Source of the DNA: Sarcocystis neurona | Lineage: Eukaryota; Apicomplexa; Conoidasida; Eucoccidiorida; Sarcocystidae | Assembly: GCA_000727475.1 (NCBI GenBank) | Contig: KL647320.1 | Location: 372,001 to 436,000 of the forward strand | Reading direction: 5' to 3' | Length of the DNA stretch: 64,000 nt | Part shown: positions 34,663 to 46,244 of the stretch, piece by piece | Layout of the letters: each line of letters opens with the position of its first letter | How positions within the stretch are numbered: position 1 is the first letter of the stretch | Notes under the pieces: generated by a model | Told to the model about the DNA's origin: nothing | Database searches by the model: none | What the model saw: only the letters and a program-made list of their open reading frames with translations | Position numbers and translations under genes: made by a program

Positions 34663-37600
34663 ACGGAGGAAACGGAGAAACCGACGGTAACCGACAGGCA
34701 AAGGAGGAAGGATACCTCGGCTGTGGCAAAACTCTTTTGTACGGTTCCAGCTGACTTGAGTGCTGCTGGGTGCTACGGTTAGTGATTTTCGTAGGGCCTC
34801 GTGATCCTTGAAAGAGTCCCATCAAGGCGACTAAACAGCACGTCGTGCGTTCACCACTTCCTGGTGCTGCTTTCTTTCTCATTCGTCCTCCTGATGCTGT
34901 ACTGGGCGCTCTACCGCGTCGGGGTTATTGCGGTTACTGGTGTAGTACGTACTAGGGCGGACGCAGAATAGAGGGGGAGCTGACAGGCTCGACGCTGTTC
35001 CTGTGCTGCGGTGGCTTCGAAAACATAACGCAGCAGGCCACCACGTAGACCAAGCCGTGTGCAGATACTCTGTGAAAAGGTGATCCACCTCGTTTGCAGA
35101 GTTTCGGAAACAAAGGAGAAGCGCGCTTTCTAGACGATTCCTTACCGCACTGCGGACTGCTGCCTAGCCAGCCAATACTGACGCACTACTAGCATCACTA
35201 GCACCAGCAGCCGCTGTGGTGCAGCAGAGCTCCCAGCTACAAAGCTCCCACTAACATCCAGAAGCGAATCAGCTGCCGTGCGCACTGGCTGCGTGACATT
35301 TTATACTAAACCCAGACACACAACACATTCGTACATACTAGATGCAAATATGTCTCAGTGTGAAAATTCAATGCATCCTTACAGCGTCGCGCCTTGATGT
35401 CTGAAAAGATCACGAGAGCCAGAATGTTGAGAACCGCTAGCGGTGGTCGTCGTCGTGCGCGGCACTGCAACCCCCATGACCCCGCAAACCGCCGTAGAAG
35501 CGCGCCCGCCAGCGCTCCGCTCGCAGTGTACCCGACACTGCAATCAGCTCTACTTTACTGCAAGCAGCGGTTAGGTCTTTTCCGCTTTAAATGAAGAAGA
35601 CCTTGAAAACCATTGACGCACGTCCGTCGCGGGAGCTGCTGCCTTCCTTCACCGCTGGTGCTCGAGCCGGTGGGAGCGCCGGGGTAACCGAGGTAAAGAA
35701 TAGAGGCTGTGAAGCTCGAGTTGGTCCTGCCAGTGCGTCATGGGATAGCTGCGGGGACAAATTTGTACACAGCAGTTCGTCGAATGCGTCACACATCGTA
35801 GAAAGTAAGACCCGATGGAATCCAGACCCCATCTTCTGCTGGCGACTACTCTCCGGTCCCGAGGTCTGCTCGGGCTCCCTCCCTCCTCATAAGGTTCATC
35901 CTCGGGCAATCACGAGGTTGACGCCGTCCGTGGCGCTGCTCACGGTTGCTTAACCATTCAGCAGTTACTCTTCAACTTTAGGATCAAAGTCTCGACGGTC
36001 TGATGCTACGCCGCTGCACGCTGTAATGCTGATCCGCATGTTGCTAAAGGCGTAAAGCGACCACCGTGTTCCCATGCGCTGCCATCTCATTATCTGCTAT
36101 CGCTGTTGTCGGTGCAGCCAAACGCCGTGTACTCCGATGCTGCGGTTTGCGCATTTGGCGAAATGCGCTGTGAGCAAAGTCTTCATGTCGCACGACTTCG
36201 AAGAGTTCTCCTCCCCTCGTAACCACAGGCGTCAGTCACGCTGCCAACACCAGCGGCCCCGCCTGCTGCCGCTGCGGGTATCACTTTTCTGCTCCTTTTT
36301 GAGAAGGTCAGCGCAAGAGCACTAAAAAGTTGGTCCCCGCACGCGGAAGAGGTATCATCCGTCGCGAGTGCGAGCCACTGGCAGCAAGGTCGTGTTCCAC
36401 CTGCAGATCTGGCAGAAGTACGGCATCATCTGCATGACTAAGCCAACACACGAAAGATTCATATGAGAGGCACAGGAACTGCCGCGGCAGGAACTCCAGC
36501 ACAACAGTGGGTGCCCAGCCAACCACAGGGGAACCACAAGCAGCAGCGGGGTAGCCAGTGCGCGTTGGATCGCTCCAGTTTGGCCGACAGTTTTACTTTT
36601 TTTACCAGATAGTTTCTCTCCGTGCGTCGCCGAACAGAATAGCGACGGGAGACGCAGCAATGAATTCAGGCCGCAGAGGCCTGAGGAATGACAATAACTG
36701 GCAAGGTCTTAGGTCCTCTTTAGGGCGTAAAAATAAGCAGAAAAGCTGGGTTCTCTAGGTCGTGGTCTTGTGGCGCGCTGTGTGACGAAGCAGTTTTCAC
36801 ACATCGCTATGTCGAAGAGACGCAGACACGTGCACGCACCCGCGTCATGACACACCAAAGTGGTGATGGCAGCACCCTGCGTGTAGCAACGGGGCAGTTC
36901 ACCGCCTCCCACATTTGCTGCGTCCTTCGAGCAGGTCCCATGCGTCGGGGTACCGTTCCTGACATCACTACCATGCGATATCTGTGTCGGTGTAGGATTT
37001 CGCTGGCTTGGCGATGTTGTTCAAAGAGGAACCGGCGCCAGCGTGAGGAGCAGCAGTGCGGAGAGTTGAGTCGTGAACGGATGAGTCACAGGCTGCAGCT
37101 ACTTCAGACCACTGCCGATTAGGCGCACACGTAGGGTGCAGCGGCATGGGTGGACGAGGCACGTGTAGAATACTAACATGAAAATGTAGGTACACAATTT
37201 AAGCCGTACCATTCCTCACTTATAACACAAAATTCAGCGGGATCTCTTTCAGAGCGTTGGACGACTCAGTGAAACGAATTCCGGTTTCGAGCAGGAACTT
37301 TTTCCAAAGAACAACAGCGTGAAGGGGCGAATGAGTTGCGTAGCTGGGGTCCGTACCGGAAAGTACGGTTACGGCTTCTTCGTATGGAGGTCTGTGCGTA
37401 TGCGTGTGTGGTGGTGTGCCTATCTGTCAACAATTTACGCAGCGAGAGTAGCTCTTAGAAGTTGGACCGCGAGTAGTGGAAGAATGCGACGCGTGTTCTC
37501 TCGCGCTACAGCGAGCAAAGAAGACACGACTGCAATCAAACAAATTCAGCGGAAGCTGCCGCAGCGTGGACATATGGTCGTTCATGCTTACTCACGCTGC

Positions 37601-39625
37601 GTTGCAGTGTACGTCGTTTTTGTGATGCAGAGCTGCACCTGCGTGATTGCTTTGATGTGAGCGAGCATTCTACGCACTGCAACACACACACACGTGCGTC
37701 GCCATCTACTGCTGTAGCCACTCGCTTTTATACGCTCGTGTGCGCCAGCAATTCACAGTATGTCAATAGAAATAGGCATGTCAAGAAAAGGGGGATTCAG
37801 CAAATGCATGCCTGCCTAGTTGCTCGTCGTATGTGTCGCGTGTGTCGTACAGGTATGAGGCGCGGTGTGCAGTACACGTGTGCCGAGTAACCTCCTTGCA
37901 ACGCGAAACGCCGAAGCCTCGTAACGGTGGGGACAACAATTACGAAGCGAGACCCACTTAAGCGGCAACGGAAGATCAGATGGAGATTTCCGAGAAAAAA
38001 TAGTTGCTGACCGCCAGTGCACGTTTCTAAGGAAGAGGTGGCATCGGATACGGTAGAGTGGAAATTTGCTTAAGTCGTGTAGACTTGACCGGGGGCTGGC
38101 ATCGGATTGACGGTCGTCGTTTTACTCAGAACTGGTGCGTATGTTCAGCGCCTGTGTTCGTCTTCGTCGTGTCCGCACGTGTCCGTCCCGGTCGTGGGGC
38201 AGGAGCATTTGATTAATAAGGCACCCGCCACAGACTCTGCTTAATAGAGTCGGTAAGGCGTAATGGATCGGAGAACGAGAAGGACTAATTAGCGAAACTG
38301 TCTCGGATACGTCTGCTTGTTGTGTGGTATGGAAACCTGGTACAGGCAAAAGCAATGCATCCACGATGGGCACGTATGTGTTTACATAAATTTCTACGTA
38401 CGTTTATGTATATACTTATATATAATATATATGCTCGTATGAAGGGAGGGCTGGCAAACTCGCTGGGCGAATGTGCGGACATTGTAGTGCAAGTGTATGA
38501 GGTGACAGAATTCGTACTTCTGTGCCCCAACGTATAGGTGTGGGGTCTCCCTTTCAGACAAACAACACATACATACCCCCTATAAATATCTTCCTACACC
38601 ATATAGTGCATATTGTGTGTCAACCCTGCATGCACGCGCCTGGCCAACGCGACGGGAGGAAGGACACTTGAATCATCGAGTAGACACGCACTAACATGAA
38701 GTCGCTGGAGCCCCGCACAATTACCCCTGTCTCACTGCCTACATGCGTACGCAGACGAGAATTTCAACGTGGGGGTACTCAATTGTGTGCGGGACGCCCC
38801 CGGTGTGAGCGTAACCTACGAACATGTATCGAAACATATATGACATGCACTCTAAGGGACACAGAGGTCCACTTCATAAACTCTGTGCGTAAGCTCGCTT
38901 GTCAGTGAGTGAAAATACGCCTATACAGAGGACGCGTGGTCTGGAAATTTCTCCTAGGGATTTGCCTCCTGCGTATACTGTACCTCAACTGATACACTTG
39001 TAAATTTCGTAGCGGCATGAGCAAGGGTCACAAAGCCACATGGGGTAGTGAGGGTACTGAGTATGCATATCAGCCTCCAAGCTTGCGCAAATGGGGCGAC
39101 CAAGGTACACCCACCGTTCACCACACACCCTGTGTATTTCTGGCGTAATGGCGTGACGAGTCTGTTCCAGTGGATTGTCAGCACGCCCGATCTCTGGGAC
39201 ACGGCAGGGGGGAAAGAATTGGCATGGTCCATTCACGCACTATTCCAATTGTTATGTACTCAGGATATGACGGTGTACTATTCGACTGGATGTGCGCGTA
39301 TAGAAGCGCCCAAGTATGTGAAGAGTTGCAGTGCAAGTCGGGCACCTGTATGGCCGCCTCCCTCCTTGCCTTCCTCACGGTGTTCGACTACCACGTGTGC
39401 GGAGGCGCAGGCATGAGCGTGCGCAGAGAATATCAAGTATGTGTGTAGGCGAGTCGAGCCCTCCGCCTCACCTGGTGGCGTCGCGCTCCTTGTCAGGGTA
39501 ACGGATGCAACCTCGCGGGTAATATTTAGCAAGTCGAGACGGCACTGATCTGTAATTTCCCAGGCTAACAAGGGGGCCTGTTGTATATGAAATTTTCTCG
39601 TTTGCACGTTGATCTCTTGACGACA
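34663..39625. other. No gene recognised
   Basis: The first 250 bases are the likely 5' region of the large minus-strand gene. Beyond that, short frames occur on both strands (for example 35832-35587 minus and 36558-36758 plus) without motifs, matched splice sites or good start contexts. Composition is even, with a small AT/GTAT patch near 38400-38430. Nothing here can be supported as a gene. Confidence 0.5.
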
Positions 39626-40202
39626 TGTCTACACTCTTGAACGCCAGTGGCGCTGCCGCTGATACGCTGCTATCACTTTCTGCGCCTCCTGCTCCAAAAC
39701 TACTACGCGCATACCCTCCAGGTGGTGTGTCTCTTCTGGTGGGTCGCTCTGTCTGTGGTTTCGTACGCCGCCGTTGCTCTCGTGCGGCTATTCTCGTCTT
39801 CTGACGGCTGTAGCGGTACTGACGCCGGTATGCTGCAGGTTTCAGGTGAGCCTGGGGTCCTTGGCATCACGTGGTGCTCTGCTGTGCTACTGGTTTTTGA
39901 GGTCAGTCGTGTAGTACTTGTTCTGACAAGAACTACTGTAGTTAATACGATGTCTTCTTACAGGACGTCATACGGCTCACGCAGGGTTTTTACAGTGCAG
40001 CCTTAAACAGGTGCTACCGGGAGACCACGTAGAAGCGCCCACAGCATGAGCAGCGAGGACAGTGGGTTGTTGTTGCTGGAGCAGCCCGAGAGCTGGGCTT
40101 CAGATCTTGCAGAGATGATAGTATATCCCCCCTTCCATATGCTTTTGGTTCCCCGTGCGTTCCTGCTTGTTCTGCTGCGGTAGCCAACGTCTGCCCTCAC
40201 CG

Positions 40203-40371
40203 CTGACGCTGCTGTGGCTGCTCGTGGTGCAGTCGAGCAGCTCTGCGATGCAGGTGGCCATCGCGTGCCGTGCGGAGCCCGGTGAAGACCGGCATTTACA
40301 CGATGTGGGCTCTCCCGGTAGATCTCGACGAGTAGCATTCTCGTTCACGACTCCTGTTGATGTACTCATGA
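40203..40371 (-). CDS. Possible first exon encoding a Cys-containing protein
   Basis: On the minus strand an ATG near 40371 (MSTSTGVVNENATRRDL) opens a 56-codon frame to a GTGAGG donor at about 40202, in phase 1. The frame contains a Cys-x-Cys pair and a further C-x6-C (CIAELLDC), a spacing that does not match the twin CX9C mitochondrial pattern. I could not find a confident following exon. Plus-strand frames overlap the same DNA, and an ATG at 39626 reading MSTLLNASGAAADTLLSL competes on the other strand. Confidence 0.22.
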
Positions 40372-40539
40372 TTTTGGGGTCATTCCTGTTCAACATTGCA
40401 ACGGAACTCTTGTTTTGTTCGAGCACAATGAATTCTGGTGCACGTAGGACTGAAGCGCTCCTCCGCCACGTGCCGTTGGGGAAGATCTGCGTGCACCTGC
40501 GGCTACACGCAGCTCCACCGGAAAAGGTTGGATAGCATT

Positions 40540-41240
40540 TCAGTTGCTGCTTCCCCTGCTGCTAGTGAGCTCTGTCATCCTTGCCAGCAGCGCAAAGCGC
40601 AAGTGTTGTCCAGCCGCAGGGCCTACTGCAGTCTGCCTATTGATTGTGCTGTTCGGGTAGCTGTTGCTGCGGTGTAGCGTGCTCCCGAGAGTGTTGCTGC
40701 TGCCCTGCAGGCAGCAGTGCTGGCTGTTGCGGGTGTTGCTTCCGCTGCCGTTACGGCTGTGGCGCCCGTACTTCTCTGCAGAGGGCCCGTCCACCAGGGA
40801 CTGACTACCCCGGGACGAGTATCAGCGCGCTGTAGTATGACGCAGCGCTACTGGCGCTACGCCTACAGTGCCACACATTTGAAGTTCAGTCCGATACCAG
40901 AAGCAGCTTTCACCACTACCAACGTGTTTGCTGCGTGTTTGAATGAAGATCACTGCTCCAGCTCCCTTTTCCTTGATTCTTTGTGGGGTGAGCTGCTGTT
41001 TTCTGTCGAGTTGCTGCCGCGTCAACTCTGGGGCTGCTGCTATCTAGCAGCAGCAGGAGCAGACAGCGCATCTCGAGCCACCGCACAAGTTGAACGACAC
41101 GCCGCAACAGCAACACCACCAGCAAACTCAGCAACACATCACACGGAGCAACAGCCCGTTGTACGGAGCAGATGGACAGCAGCACTACATGAAAAAAAAA
41201 ATCACGCAACAGCTGCAGCAGCGACACAAGCAACACGCTA
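40540..41240. repeat. CAG/CTG-rich patch
   Basis: CTG-type repeats (about 40545-40760) give way to CAG-type repeats (41040-41230) on the plus strand. The frames this creates (Ala/Val/Leu plus, Ser/Asn/Arg minus) have no motif. The patch interrupts an otherwise repeat-poor segment and lies 0.8-1.5 kb upstream of the membrane-protein gene. Confidence 0.7.
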
Positions 41241-42017
41241 CACATTGGTAACTACAAAATACAACGAGGCGCTCTGCCATCCGCTACGCAGATGTGGTCA
41301 ACTTCGTAGCATCAACGCAGTTTTCGCGGCTCTTTTGCCGATTGCCGCGGTGTTATTGCAGGCAAAAATTTCAAAACGTTGTCTCTATGTGTATTCGCTG
41401 TCGCGGTTGCCTTTCCTCTTTCGTCCTCCCTATGCGTCTTTCCCGTAGGCCGCGCGGCGCCGTGTCTTGCCGTCCCCAGTGCGTTTGCGCTGCAGCTGCT
41501 AGCACATACCGCTCTGACGCGCGAGGGAAGGAGCTGCTTTTCTGCAGTGCAGTTGTGTTTGGCCCATTCTGGTTGACTTGCGGCTGACCAGCAGGAGTTT
41601 TACGTGAGAGATCTCTTCCGACCCCAAGACAAGGCCCTGTCTCCTCCGTACCATCCTGTCCTCCGTTGGTGCCCCTGCTAGTGAAAAACACATCTTTTTA
41701 CGTGTCAACTCGTTGCACACAGTATACTTTCGCCACTTGACATACAGCTGTTCGTTGGTTGTTCGTCTAATCTGCGTTGCTTCCTGGTCTACAGTCGTGT
41801 TGCTCAGGAGCTGCTGAGGCAAGTGCGACCGATGCTGCTCCCTGCCCCCTAGCTTGCTTCACCCTAGATGCTTGCAGTGGGCCTTCCGTCGTCTTCTCTT
41901 CTGCATTTCCCCGTCGTCCTTCTCAATTCTGCTTTCCCGTCCGCTTCTCCAGACCTCTTCTTCTTTCGCACCTTCCTCCCTTGCCAGGTTTCCTGTCCTC
42001 TACCAAATCTATTCAAA

Positions 42018-45000
42018 ATGTGGTACTCTACACGCCAGGAAGGCTTCGACGACCCGCGGCCTACGCTGCGTGGTCCGTTTGTCGATTTACCTGGAGCTAT
42101 CTGCTGTGGACAGGGAGGAAACTCTTTTTTTCTTCGTGGTGGAGCGCTATTACAGCTGCTCAGCCTCACCGGCTTGTTTATCTCGTACTGGAGCTTCGGT
42201 GGCACTGGTCTCTTCGGTTATGAGCTAGAAGGCATGAGCGAAGTAAGCGGCAGTGAAGGAGAGTACCAAGAGGCAGAAGGAAAAGAACTCGAGACACTCT
42301 GGCAACTACACGGAGACAACAGGACATAGGCACTGTCTCAAACTGATTTCATTTGTGTTCTAAACAGATGGATCTGAACAGACCGGGAAGGACGCGTCGG
42401 AGTGTGTAGTTCTCATCGCCGTACGACAAGAAATATTTACACGACCTAGGTACTTTTTGAGGGACGGATCAAGCATGGTGTGAGTTTCCCGGGTTGGCAC
42501 CTGCTTTTACGTAGATTCAGCGCTCAGGTACATAGTTGCACAGGGGCGTGTACGCCGAAGTCCGTCTATGACGCCGTGTATATCAAATATCTAAACATGG
42601 GGAGCTAACTGCACACACGAAGCTGTTGAACCTTGCCAGTACTCAGGGTACTCAGGCGCTGTCCGTGCTACCAGCTTCTTCTAGAGAAATCACCCTAGAC
42701 GAGGAAGAGGCGGAGGCAGACAACCGTCAATCACCTTCCCACACCAAAAAATGCTTTATGCGGCCGTGGTAGGGTAGACGGGTCTCCTCTTACACCCACG
42801 TGTGCCGTCGTGTAACCGTGCGTACAAGCTGGGATTTTGAATGTGCATAAACTACCTGTTCTGATGAGCCCTTTCACAACTAGCGCCTACCGGGTATTTC
42901 TCTGAAGGTTGGTTGGGACGCCAGCAACTGCCCGAAATGGAGTTGCTTGTCTTGTGCGCGTCATTTTTTCTTTCGCGACTAGAGAGTTCTTAGAAACTGT
43001 GCGTGACGTTGCTGATACCCTTGTGAAATACGATGTTGTCCAGAGTAGCGTAAGAGTCGCCCTGTCGGATAGGTGGCTCTGCATTCGAAGCAGGAGAGCC
43101 CTCTAAATAGTGCAGCAACGGTGTCCGTCGCGTATACCTCCGCCGGGCAGTTTAGCTCTTCTTGACACCCTTCTCGAAGGGATGTGGAGCCGTGTGCTCA
43201 CTGGAAAAGACCTATCATGCCTAAAAAAGGAAGAAATGTGGTATGCTTCTGGTGGACTCTTCTAAAGGGAGCGGTGTTTTTACCCCCCGGGCAACTACTC
43301 TCCCGTAGCGTCTTCTCTGTCGAATTCAACACCGAAGACAAGGGATGCAAAATGGACCATCAACAATGGGTTCGTTTTGTTCCGGTGGTGGTGTAGCTGC
43401 TCCGTTTGCATCGCGGCGTGTTGTATCAGCCTGCCTATGTGTGCGTTCGTGCATTACGAGCACGTGACACGCAGATCCACCCTGGACGGATAAACGTGTG
43501 ATGTGTAGCTTATCCGTCGAGCGCCTCTGCGACAGTCACTTCACCTCGACGGTTGTATTGCTTTTTTTTTCTTTTTTCCTAAGGAAGCTCGGTCAAGCAG
43601 CGCTTTCCAGGTAATCATGGCGTTGATGGCCGGCATCTACATGATCGGCGCGGCGTACCTGGTGTGCTTCCAGGCAGTCTTAGCCGATGACGCCTGGTAA
43701 GGAAGTACAGGCACTGCGGATGTGTTGCACTGCTGCCGTGCCATCCACGGGTATCTCTTCTTATCGCACGGGTTACCCGCGAAGCGGAACAACTCAATTT
43801 CCCGGTTTCTGCGGCCGCGTCGTGTTTGCCGTTTTCTCCGCCACTTCTGCGCGCACTTGTGTCGCTGCTACTTAGCTGTGCTTCGTCTCTTCCCCGCAAG
43901 CAGATCAATCTGGCGGAACACAGAGGGACCGTAGAGCTGACGGCGAGTGAGACGTCGGACTGAGCGTGTACAGCTTGCGCAGCCTTTGCTCGTAACCATA
44001 TCATGCCTGTTCGGGGTTAGCGTGTATCCCTGGTGCAGTGTGAACGTGTGTGGGTTTAGAAGGCCTCGTACAACAACTTGAGGAGGAAACGCTGTTGGGG
44101 ATTCATGTTGTGCCGGTGTTGTCACATCTGAAAAAAACGCACCTCAGTCTCCTCCCCGCGCGCGGGGAACCCAAAGACGCTTGCAGTAGAATAGTGACTG
44201 TCAAAGTGATACTTACCGCGGGGACGGGAGCAGTGGAGGTAGACTATAGAACGAGAAATAACCAGGCTGCTACGTTGCACTTCGTGTACGGCAGATTCGA
44301 TTTCTCCCTGGCAAGAGCTGATGCGTACGCCGCAAAATGCACGTACTTTAATTCGCAGGAAGGGGTTCCACCGTGGTGCGGGGGCCTCCGACGCATTCAC
44401 CGTGCTGTGCAGTCTCCCAGGATGTATTATACTTCTGCTGCGTGTTGTGTTTCTCTGCCACTACCTGCAAGAATCCGTCTTCCGTAGCTGCTGTTGGTTG
44501 CCTTCTCCCCAAGCTGTTACACTTACGTATAGGCGAAGACCGCTGTGTACCGCATGGTTCTGACTTTACTTCCACGCGTACGACCATCTGTCCCTGTCTA
44601 CACGCCTGCCGCATGTCTGCTTCTGGCGCTGTGCAATGCGCGCAGCTGGGCTCGAGGTTATCGCGCTGGCAGCAAAATTCTTCGCCTCGCGACGTTCCTG
44701 GATCTACTGAGCAGCATCATGCAGTTCATTTTCTACTTGTATATTTCGAAGTTCTACAGTGCGAAGTGGTACACACACTTCCTTGAGGGCGGCTCAGAAA
44801 GAATTTTCTTCTCCTACATTCGCTGCATGCACGCGCTAGCCTGCTTGCTTTTCGCGTGCGCGTACTACTTGCTGGAAGTGTACCACGACGAAGGAGCAGG
44901 TGACCTCCACGCCTACATCAACGCATCTCTGTTCGGACTCGCTGGATCTGTCGGTAGGCTCAACAAATGATTCATGTATTTCATGCATCCACTTGGCTGT

Positions 45001-46244
45001 ATCCACTGGTGAACCCAGTCTTGTATACGATCGTTTTCAATTTGGTCTAGTCCAGTCGGCTGAGGGAGGCTATCGTGTGGGAGACCCGCTACTTTGTGTC
45101 TTATTCGTCTCTGGTATCTAGTACAGGCTCCTTGTTCAAGGGAAGGCACTCAACTGATATTTTATGGAATAGCGTTGCCTTCGTGCTGGGATCCGCTGGA
45201 GTGAAAACGTAGTCTCCTTGCAGCAGTCAGGTAGTGGGACGTCTTAGCTTCTTGAAACGAATACAGATTCGTGCCTCTTGATACAAATCATGTAGGTGGA
45301 AACTGTACAAGATCGTTTGAATAGATGTGCGGTTTGGCTGGCGCTGTTCTGCACAGGCGCATATTGCACCTATGTAGATATGCAGATTGGTAGTGACAGA
45401 GTTCACACTGCCTCAACTTGCATTAGATCGGTCGTCGGCTACGGGCTGCAGTGCGTTTCTGCAATGCATTCGCGTGCACGTTGCAAAAGACGCTTTGCCG
45501 GCGGTTGACACTGGCGCAAGCGGCCTTTTTGCAGTAATCCTTGAAAAATCAGTAAACTAGACGCCGCAAAAACGTGTCAGGGACTTCTTGATTCGCTGGT
45601 GATTGAGCGACTTTCTTGAGCACGTCGCTCCTCCGTGTTGAGAGAAACACACATTTGTACGCATGTGTGTGGGTGAGGTGTTCACACGACTAGACTTGTC
45701 TACCTTGCACAGCGGCTGAATCAGTAATGAAGTGCCGTGGTGCGTCATTCTGTGTGCAGCGGACGTTACTCTTCAAGTGTTTGTCCTGCCCTTTGCAGAA
45801 TATACACGAGTGTCTCCCTGCTCACTTTGACACTACGTGACTTTTCTCTTCGTTGGAGGAGCACTGATGCAACCTAGCAACATGAGCGTGTGCATCTGTG
45901 CGGATCGCGGCTTCTGCTTTTCTGTTATTTTTGCAGAATTCAGCGTACTGTTCGTGGGCATGAGTGGTGTGGCTGCTGTGTTCATTTGGGTGGCCCTGGC
46001 GGCGCTTACGGCTTGGGCGTGCTTTTTTGAGCCGGAGGTCAACGAAGTTTCTCCAGCGCTGCATGAGACGGAACTGACCAACGATGTGGAGCAGCAGGTC
46101 GAGAAATTTGCCCGCATGAGCCCGTACTACCCGACAGATTCCGAAGGCGGCCCCTCTGCTCCATCCGGCACCGTCCCTTCAGCGACCTCCACGTCGGCCC
46201 CTATTCTTCTTTCACAGCAGGACGTAGCTGCGAAGGCCTCGTAA
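42018..46244 (+). CDS. Multi-pass membrane protein, five exons; GAPM-like?
   Basis: Exons 42018-42242, 42987-43049, 43611-43696, 44646-44899 and 45937-46244 join with matching phases into 311 aa. Donors are GTAAGC, GTAAGA, GTAAGG and GTGACC; acceptors include cgctttccag and atttttgcag, the third exon being preceded by a long T-rich tract. The ATG has an AAAATGT context. Hydrophobic segments: GGALLQLLSLTGLFISYW (exon 1), VIMALMAGIYMIGAAYLVCF (exon 3), a pair in exon 4 (around FLDLLSSIMQFIFYLYI and LACLLFACAYYLLEV), and GVAAVFIWVALAALTAWACF (exon 5), so about five spans. A hydrophilic tail of about 70 aa ends in VAAKAS. There is no signal peptide. Size and layout recall the glideosome-associated GAPM proteins of the apicomplexan inner membrane complex, but that is a resemblance from memory, not a domain match. 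Exon 2 and the exon 4 acceptor are the least certain parts. Confidence 0.66.

Noticed and set aside
43204..43390. Possible extra exon of the membrane protein reading VFSVEFNTEDKGCKMDHQQW
   Set aside because: The acceptor and the weak GTTCGT donor do not agree in phase with the neighbouring exons, which join cleanly without it.
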